Shown here piece after piece: positions 1 through 5,087 of a DNA stretch of 5,087 nucleotides. Position numbers and translations under genes: made by a program. The stretch is from positions 1 through 5,087 of the forward strand of contig CAMNLN010000263.1 of NCBI GenBank assembly GCA_946543025.1, read 5' to 3'. The stretch is from an uncultured Verrucomicrobiota bacterium. Its GTDB lineage: Bacteria; Verrucomicrobiota; Kiritimatiellia; RFP12; UBA1067. Each line of letters starts with the position of its first letter. Within the stretch, counting starts at the first letter, position 1. A model generated the notes under the pieces. It searched no databases. It saw only the letters and a list, made by a program, of their open reading frames with translations, and was not told the DNA's origin.

Positions 1-2531
1 GGCGTGTTGATGGCGTCTCGCTCGGCGGCCTGTCGCGCGGTGGCGTTTCGCGAGGAGATGTCGCGGATCGTGCGCCGCCGGCCGAGCGCGGTGACGGCGT
101 AGCCCGTCTCGCGCGCCTTGGCGATGGCGGTGTCCATGAACGCGCGAATCTTCGGGTAGAGCGCGAAGTAGGCGTCGATCAGGTCCGCCGCCTCCTTGCG
201 CGGCACGTGCAGGCGCTGGGAGAGCCCGAACGCGGAGATGCCGTAGATGATGCCGAAGTTGACCATCTTGCACTTGCGGCGCATCTCGTCCGTGACGAGG
301 GCGGGCATCACGTCGTAGACGCGCGCGGCCGTCTCGCGGTGGATGTCCGCGCCGTGCGCGAACGCCGCGAGCATCGTCTCGTCGCCGCTCATCGCCGCCA
401 TGATGCGCAGTTCGATCTGCGAGTAGTCGGCGGAGACGAGGAGGTGGTTCGCGTCGCGCGCGATGAAGGCGGCGCGGATCGGCTTGCCGCGTTCCGTGCG
501 GATGGGGATGTTCTGCAGGTTGGGGTCGGAGGAGGAGAGGCGACCCGTCTCCGTGAACGCCTGCGCGAAGGTGGTGTGCACGCGTCCGTCTGGCCCAAGG
601 CACTGCGGGAGCTTGTCGACATAGGTCGACTTGAGCTTGGCGCAGGCACGGTATTCGAGTATCTTGCCGACGACGGGATGGTCATCCGCCAGCTTCACGA
701 GCGTCTTCTCGTCCGTCGCGTAAAACCCGCGTTGCGTCTTCTTGACGCCCTGCGAGCTAAGGCCGAGCTTCCCGAAGAGGAACTCGGAGAGCTGCAAGGG
801 CGAATCGAGGTTGAGGCTGCCGTCGCCGTAACCGCGAATCTCCGCCGCGAGCGCGCCAATCTCGCGGTCGAGCGTCGCGCCGTACGCGCGCAGGGCCGGC
901 ACGTCGATGTGCACGCCGGCGGACTCCATCTCCACGAGGATCGGCACCAGCGGCTCCTCGCTCTGCTCGAGCGCCTGAAGCGCGCCCGCCTCGGCGGCGC
1001 GCGGACGCAACACGGCATCGAGCTGGAGCGTCACGTCGGCGTCCTCGGCGGCGTAGTCGAGGATCTTCGCCGGCGGCACGTCGGCCATCGTCAGCTGCTC
1101 CTGGCCGCGCGTCTTCTCGCCCACCACCGCCTCGTACGGAATGGGGTCGTAGCCGAGGAACTCGCGCGCAAGGCCGTCCATGCCGTGCCGCGCGGCGGCG
1201 TCCGTCACGTAGTGCTCCAGCATCGTGTCGCGCACCGTGGAACCGAACATGATGCCGTATCGGCCGAGGACGGTCATGTCGTACTTGGCGTTCTGCGCGA
1301 TCAACGTCTTCGAGGGATCTGCGAACGCGGCGGCGAAATGGTGCAGCAGCGACGGTGCGGACTGCGCGGCTGCGAAGGAAAAGAGGTCATCGGCGGGTGC
1401 CGCCGGACGTGCGATCGGCACGTACCAGGCCTTCCCCTTCTCTGTGGCGAAAGAGACGCCCACGAGGTCGACCGTATGCGCGTCCGTGCCGGTCGTCTCC
1501 GTGTCGAACGCGAACATGGGCGCGGCCTCCAGGACTCGCGCCAGCTCGCGCGCCTCCTCGTCCGTCGTCACGAGGCGATAGTCGTGCGGCACGTCCGCGA
1601 GCTTCTTGTAGGAAGGTGCCGGCGCGAGGGCGGCGTCTGCGCCCAGGAGGTTCTTGGCAAGGTGGTTCAGCTCGTACTTGGCGCAGACCGCCGCCAGCCG
1701 CTCGCGATCCGGCTCTTGCCGCGCAAGCGAATCGAGCGACACGTCCAGCGGCACGTCCGTACGGATCGTGGTGAGAAACTTGGACATCTTCGCGTCCTCG
1801 GCGCCGGCGGCCACCTTTTCGGCCGTCTTGCCTTTCAGGTCGGCGGCGTGCGCGATCAGGTTCTCCACCGTGCCGTACTGCGCGAGGAGCGCGGATGCCG
1901 TCTTCTCGCCCACGCCCCGGATGCCGGGAATGTTGTCGGAAGCGTCACCCGCGAGCGCCAGCCAGTCGATCATCTGCGCGGGGCTCGTAAGGCCCCAATG
2001 CTCCTTCACGCGCGCCTCGTCGTAGACGTCGGCATCCTCGCCTGCGCGACCAGGCCGGAAGAGGCGGATGTGCGGCGCGACGAGCTGGGCGGCATCCTTG
2101 TCCGGCGTGGCAAGATAGACCTCGTAACCCTCGGCCGCCGCACGGACGGCGAGCGTACCCATCACGTCGTCGGCCTCGAAGCCCTCCTTTCGGATCACGG
2201 GCAGGCGCAACGCCTCGGCCAGCTCAAACGCATACGGGATGTTGGCGGCGAGGTCTTCGGGCATCTTTTCGCGCTGCGCCTTGTACGGCGGGTAGGCCTG
2301 GTGGCGGAACGTGGGTCCGGAAGGATCCATCGCCAACGCGGCGTGCGTGGGCTTCCAGTCCTTGAGAATCGAGACGATCCCGTTCGCGAAGCCGATGAGC
2401 GCGGAGGTGGTGATGCCAGTGGAGGTGACGCGCGGGTTGCGGAGGAACACGAAATGCCCGCGGTAGAGGAACGGCATCACGTCGATGATGAAGAGCGTCT
2501 TCTTTTCGGTCTTGTTCTGTTCGTCGGACAT
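1..2531 (-). CDS. polA: DNA polymerase I, 5' part (843 codons; 3' end beyond window)
   Basis: Family A DNA polymerase that fills repair gaps and removes RNA primers from Okazaki fragments in the cytoplasm. I translated it from the ATG at 2531, chosen because GGAGG lies 5 nt upstream and a promoter precedes it. Residues about 12-290 are the 5' nuclease: the acidic metal ligands appear as D17, D69, E119/D121/D122 (FEADDV), D144/D146 (PDKD) and D196/D199 (GDASDN), followed by a helix-hairpin-helix (GIRGVGEKTASALL, 203-216). Residues about 318-515 are a 3'-5' proofreading domain with all DEDD ligands: D343/E345 (FDTETTG), N414/D418 (NAKYD), Y493/D497 (YAAED). The polymerase domain starts near 520 and shows TGRLSSSDPNLQNIP (662-676), motif A DYSQIELR (702-709) and motif B RRKCKMVNFGIIYG (751-764). 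The window ends about 85 residues before the usual terminus (E. coli Pol I has 928), so motif C (VHDE) is not seen. No frameshift or internal stop. Identification is secure. Confidence 0.97.
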   Translation of the reverse strand, partial: MSDEQNKTEKKTLFIIDVMPFLYRGHFVFLRNPRVTSTGITTSALIGFANGIVSILKDWKPTHAALAMDPSGPTFRHQAYPPYKAQREKMPEDLAANIPYAFELAEALRLPVIRKEGFEADDVMGTLAVRAAAEGYEVYLATPDKDAAQLVAPHIRLFRPGRAGEDADVYDEARVKEHWGLTSPAQMIDWLALAGDASDNIPGIRGVGEKTASALLAQYGTVENLIAHAADLKGKTAEKVAAGAEDAKMSKFLTTIRTDVPLDVSLDSLARQEPDRERLAAVCAKYELNHLAKNLLGADAALAPAPSYKKLADVPHDYRLVTTDEEARELARVLEAAPMFAFDTETTGTDAHTVDLVGVSFATEKGKAWYVPIARPAAPADDLFSFAAAQSAPSLLHHFAAAFADPSKTLIAQNAKYDMTVLGRYGIMFGSTVRDTMLEHYVTDAAARHGMDGLAREFLGYDPIPYEAVVGEKTRGQEQLTMADVPPAKILDYAAEDADVTLQLDAVLRPRAAEAGALQALEQSEEPLVPILVEMESAGVHIDVPALRAYGATLDREIGALAAEIRGYGDGSLNLDSPLQLSEFLFGKLGLSSQGVKKTQRGFYATDEKTLVKLADDHPVVGKILEYRACAKLKSTYVDKLPQCLGPDGRVHTTFAQAFTETGRLSSSDPNLQNIPIRTERGKPIRAAFIARDANHLLVSADYSQIELRIMAAMSGDETMLAAFAHGADIHRETAARVYDVMPALVTDEMRRKCKMVNFGIIYGISAFGLSQRLHVPRKEAADLIDAYFALYPKIRAFMDTAIAKARETGYAVTALGRRRTIRDISSRNATARQAAERDAINT

Positions 2532-2536
2532 CTTCG

Positions 2537-2541
2537 CCTCC
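2537..2541 (-). promoter_or_regulatory. Ribosome binding site of polA
   Basis: GGAGG on the minus strand, separated by 5 nt (CGAAG) from the ATG at 2531-2529. This is a strong Shine-Dalgarno match at a normal distance. It decides the start codon in favour of residue M1; the next in-frame Met (M19) lies inside the first nuclease motif and cannot be the start of a functional enzyme. Confidence 0.85.
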
Positions 2542-2557
2542 GTTGAATCTGGCGGAC

Positions 2558-2585
2558 ATTATAGCATTTCCCGTCCGCGTCGCAA
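2558..2585 (-). promoter_or_regulatory. Sigma-70-type promoter for polA (extended -10)
   Basis: On the minus strand a perfect -10 box TATAAT (2563-2558) is directly preceded by TGC, which fits the TGn extended -10 element. A partial -35 box TTGCGA (2585-2580) lies 16 bp upstream. An alternative -35, TTGATT (2589-2584), would need a 20 bp spacer and is less likely. Transcription should begin near 2550-2552, giving a leader of about 20 nt that contains little beyond the GGAGG site. The AT-rich box stands out in GC-rich surroundings and lies in the only non-coding stretch of the window. Prediction from sequence only. Confidence 0.75.
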
Positions 2586-2594
2586 TCAAGCTCA

Positions 2595-2622
2595 GGAACG
2601 ACCCTACAGTTCATCGTTTCCC
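2595..2622 (-). terminator. Weak intergenic hairpin after the rhamnosidase gene, possible poor terminator
   Basis: Starting 8 bases past the TAG stop of the upstream gene, the minus strand reads GGAAACGA, a 12-nt loop, then TCGTTCC. These pair as a 7-bp stem with one bulged A. No run of T follows (the next bases are TGAGCTTG), so it does not meet the usual criteria for intrinsic termination. It could be a weak or Rho-assisted end, an mRNA-stabilising stem, or chance. Confidence 0.25.
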
Positions 2623-2630
2623 ATTTATTC

Positions 2631-5084
2631 CTATCGGTCGACTATGTTGACGCCAGCGCTCAACGGCCGTTCGACGCCGCGCCACATGAATGCGCCGGGG
2701 AGACCGTTCGGCACTGTCACCGTACCAGTCGCAGCATCACCGCTGAAATGCAAATCAAGGACGATATCCCCTTTTTGCGTGGGCATTGTCGCCTTGAGCC
2801 ATTTGAGTCCGCCCGGCTGCGGCGCGATGCGGACGGCCGCGAAGCCGTTCGCCGCCGGTTTGATGCCGGCCACGCCCTTCAGCAGATGGTAGATCGGATG
2901 CGAACCCCATGCGTGGCAGTCGCTGCGCGCGCGAACACCCGGCGCCTCAAGGGGCGTCTTGAGACCCATCTTCACATAGCCACGCCAAAGGTCAAGCCGC
3001 TTGAGGAAGCGGTCGGCGTACCCGTACTTCACATACACGTCGAAGAGGTAGTGCGAAAAATAGACGGTCGTGCGCGCAAGATCCTTATCCTGCAGCAGAC
3101 CGTCCAGCGCACGCCGCGTACGATCGGCCGGGAGGATGTCCGCCAGGAGCGCAAGGCACTGCGCATGCTCGCTGAAGCGGTCGTGGGCCGCCGTGTCGGC
3201 GACCATCCCGCGCCGCTCGTCCCAGAACGTGGACACGACGGCTTCCGCCAGAGCCTTCTTGCGCGCGCGCCAGTAGTCTGCCATGAGCTTGTCGCCCGCG
3301 TACTCCTCCACGCGGATTGCGCTGTCGAGCGCGTATACGCAGAGCAAGTTGTTCACCGCGCTGAGGCCGAGCCGCCCGTCGGGCGCGTTTCCGTAGAAAT
3401 CCCAGTCCTCCACCCAGTCCTGGAAACTCCACCCCGGCAGATTCTCCAGCAGACCCTCCTCGTTGGCGCAGTTCAAGAGCAAATGAAGCGTATGGCGCAT
3501 GCCCGGGAGACGTGCCTTCAGGAATTCCCTTCCGCCGTTCCAGAGCGCGTAGTCGCCCAGCATCGCCACCCAGCACATCGAATACGTGGAGGAATCCTGC
3601 ACCAGGAAACAGGGACTGTTCATCGGCACGAGGCCGTTCTCGCGGCGCGCGTAGTCGAAATGTCCCACGCCAAACCGCGTGAGGCGCGCGTCGCCGCTCA
3701 GCGCATTCGCGATCAGCATCACGACGCGCGTGTCGCCGGGATACATCTGCTGCTCGAAGTACGGACAGTCCATGTACGTCTCGTGCATGCAGTTCTCCAG
3801 CCCGCGCCGGCAGAGCCGCCACACGTCCGCGAGCGAGGCGTCGTCGCAGGCGAACGACGCACGCGCGGCAAGCGGATAGCGTACTTCGTCGAAGGCGAGC
3901 TTCGTAAGCACGAGCGGCGCGTCCGCCGTCTTGACCTCGAACTCGCACCAGCGACCACACCTCCACCAGGGCGCGGTGAACGTCGCCTTCGCGCGACCGT
4001 CCGGACGGAACGTGTCGCGCATCGCGTGTGCGCACCGCTTGCCGTCGAAGGCGTTACGGTCGGCGCGGTCATGCGTACGGTCGTAGAGCGACTCCGCCCA
4101 GCCCCAGCGGATTTCCCCTCCCTCGCCGCCCGAAGTCTCAAGAATCGGATACGCGCAGTAGTAGTCGCCCATGTCCCAAATGAGCCGCGCGCACGTGCCG
4201 GCGGGAATCGTGACGGGCTTCCCCTCGCGCAGCAGGGCGTTCATTTCCACGACAAGCGGGAACGCGGCGTCGGCGGCCTGATAATAGACGTTGGTGTCCG
4301 CCCGATAAAGCGGCTGCCCGGCCTTGAAGCCTCCCGGCTGCCGCCGTACGGACATCTGGTCGGGGCGTTCTGTGGGGAAGAGCGCCCAGCCCTCGCGCGG
4401 AACGCCGTATTCGCTGTCCAGCACGCGCCGACGGACGATCTTCACCCCGCACGGCGCGCCCGCCGCAGCCGCCGGATCAAGAAATCCGGTACCCGCCGCA
4501 ACAGACTGCCCCGAGCCACCGAACCCCTGACTGTCGCCAAAGCCTTCCATGCGCGTACCCATGATCCGCCGCGCCTGCCACTTGCCCTTGCCCGTCGTCA
4601 GCTGCGCGTCGTACGCGCCGTTCGCCTTCAAGAGGAAACCGCCCTTCCCGACGCTCAACACCGCGCGCGGGCGCGCCGACTCCATGCGGTAGACGACCGC
4701 CTCCAGACAGTGTGCGCCCTGTTCAAGGCCGTCAATCTTGTACGACTGGTAGTACCAGTGGTTCACCAGTCCCTTGTGCGGCCCGCGCGCGATCTCGCGT
4801 CCGTCGAGGAAGAGGACAAAACGCTCGTCGGCGGAGACGTCAATCTCAAGCCCCGGAGCGCCGCGAACGAAATCGCACACAAAGCGCACGGCGTCCATCT
4901 CGCCCTTCGCCGGTCCTCCGTCCGCGATCCAGATCCAGTCCGCTTCGTCCGCCGCCTGGAGCGGACGCAGGTTCACGTTCCCGCGCGTGAACCGCTCTTC
5001 GCGGAACGTCTGCCACACCTCAACCGCCTGTGCGGTCGCCGTAACCGCACAGAGGGCCAACGCCATAAAACTGTTCCTGCTCAT
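2631..5084 (-). CDS. Secreted GH78-type alpha-L-rhamnosidase
   Basis: Predicted exported inverting glycosidase that releases terminal alpha-L-rhamnose from plant glycosides or polysaccharides. Complete at 817 residues, TAG stop at 2633-2631. Residues 1-20 form a Sec signal peptide: short basic start (MSRN), hydrophobic core, and TAQA before V21 as a signal peptidase I site. No convincing lipobox (LALC has Leu just before Cys), so periplasmic or secreted rather than a lipoprotein. Residues about 64-175 resemble the carbohydrate-binding-like N domain (VSADERFVLFLDGREIARGP, 83-102). About 280-405 match the family's next beta domain (LIWDMGDYYCAYPILE, 301-316; WGWAESLY, 327-334). The catalytic (alpha/alpha)6 barrel spans about 408-735, with DCPYFEQQMYPGD (439-451) giving D439, general acid E444 and D451. 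E713 (TPLEAP) is the likely base, just before SDCHAWGSHP (721-730). A C-terminal beta domain follows (IKPAANGF, APQPGGLKW). Only 3 upstream bases are visible, so the start's ribosome binding site cannot be checked. Family call is strong; exact substrate is unknown. Confidence 0.9.
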   Translation of the reverse strand: MSRNSFMALALCAVTATAQAVEVWQTFREERFTRGNVNLRPLQAADEADWIWIADGGPAKGEMDAVRFVCDFVRGAPGLEIDVSADERFVLFLDGREIARGPHKGLVNHWYYQSYKIDGLEQGAHCLEAVVYRMESARPRAVLSVGKGGFLLKANGAYDAQLTTGKGKWQARRIMGTRMEGFGDSQGFGGSGQSVAAGTGFLDPAAAAGAPCGVKIVRRRVLDSEYGVPREGWALFPTERPDQMSVRRQPGGFKAGQPLYRADTNVYYQAADAAFPLVVEMNALLREGKPVTIPAGTCARLIWDMGDYYCAYPILETSGGEGGEIRWGWAESLYDRTHDRADRNAFDGKRCAHAMRDTFRPDGRAKATFTAPWWRCGRWCEFEVKTADAPLVLTKLAFDEVRYPLAARASFACDDASLADVWRLCRRGLENCMHETYMDCPYFEQQMYPGDTRVVMLIANALSGDARLTRFGVGHFDYARRENGLVPMNSPCFLVQDSSTYSMCWVAMLGDYALWNGGREFLKARLPGMRHTLHLLLNCANEEGLLENLPGWSFQDWVEDWDFYGNAPDGRLGLSAVNNLLCVYALDSAIRVEEYAGDKLMADYWRARKKALAEAVVSTFWDERRGMVADTAAHDRFSEHAQCLALLADILPADRTRRALDGLLQDKDLARTTVYFSHYLFDVYVKYGYADRFLKRLDLWRGYVKMGLKTPLEAPGVRARSDCHAWGSHPIYHLLKGVAGIKPAANGFAAVRIAPQPGGLKWLKATMPTQKGDIVLDLHFSGDAATGTVTVPNGLPGAFMWRGVERPLSAGVNIVDR

Positions 5085-5087
5085 TGG

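Noticed and set aside
1..60. polA as a truncated pseudogene
   Set aside because: The reading frame is still open at position 1 and matches the expected region just before motif C. The truncation is the window edge.
207..2546. A 779-codon open frame on the plus strand, antisense to polA along most of its length
   Set aside because: Its codons are the exact reverse complements of polA codons. Stops in that frame would require TTA, CTA or TCA codons in polA, and I saw none in this GC-rich gene when translating it. The resulting protein is Arg/Val/His/Gly-rich with no recognisable domain, while polA on the other strand has every expected motif.
2485..2892. A 135-codon plus-strand frame spanning the intergenic gap
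   Set aside because: It overlaps both real genes in antisense and runs across the polA promoter. I see no domain in its product and no good ribosome binding site ahead of its start. Chance open frame.
3085..4035. A 316-codon minus-strand frame overlapping the rhamnosidase gene
   Set aside because: It lies wholly inside the GH78 catalytic domain in another frame. Its product is Arg/Ala-rich and low in complexity, and it follows no family I know. It is a GC-rich shadow.
5052..5054. Cysteine at residue 11 of the rhamnosidase leader as a lipoprotein attachment site
   Set aside because: The residue before the Cys is Leu, where Gly, Ala or Ser is needed, and the hydrophobic segment continues past it to a clear AQA cleavage site.

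Overview
This GC-rich bacterial window holds two genes. Both are on the minus strand and are separated by a 99-base gap. I see no mobile element, CRISPR array, RNA gene or defence-type cassette, and nothing that looks like an undescribed system. No taxonomic marker is present. A secreted, plant- or mucilage-type glycosidase beside a DNA polymerase I that keeps its proofreading domain, together with the 'IIDVMPFLYRGHF' N-terminal nuclease motif, would fit a polysaccharide-degrading Gram-negative bacterium of the Planctomycetes-Verrucomicrobia-Kiritimatiellota kind. That placement is an inference and is weak.

Layout, read in the direction of transcription (right to left). Positions 5084-2631 encode a complete 817-residue exported glycoside hydrolase of the alpha-L-rhamnosidase type (GH78). 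It has a Sec signal peptide, two N-terminal beta domains, an (alpha/alpha)6 catalytic barrel with a DCPYFE acid motif, and a C-terminal beta domain. Its start codon lies 3 bases from the window edge, so its ribosome binding site and promoter are out of view.

Positions 2630-2532 form a compact intergenic region. It carries a weak hairpin after the rhamnosidase stop and then a well-formed sigma-70-type promoter (extended -10 with a perfect TATAAT) and a GGAGG ribosome binding site. Positions 2531-1 encode DNA polymerase I (polA), from its start through 843 codons. All three enzymatic domains are recognisable. The gene runs off the left edge before the last part of the palm, including motif C.

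The two genes have no evident functional link: one is a housekeeping repair and Okazaki-fragment polymerase, the other a carbohydrate-scavenging enzyme. The promoter in the gap suggests polA has its own transcription start, although read-through from the upstream gene is possible because no strong terminator is visible. Long open frames on the opposite strand, notably 207-2546 on plus, are explained by codon choice in polA and are not called as genes.
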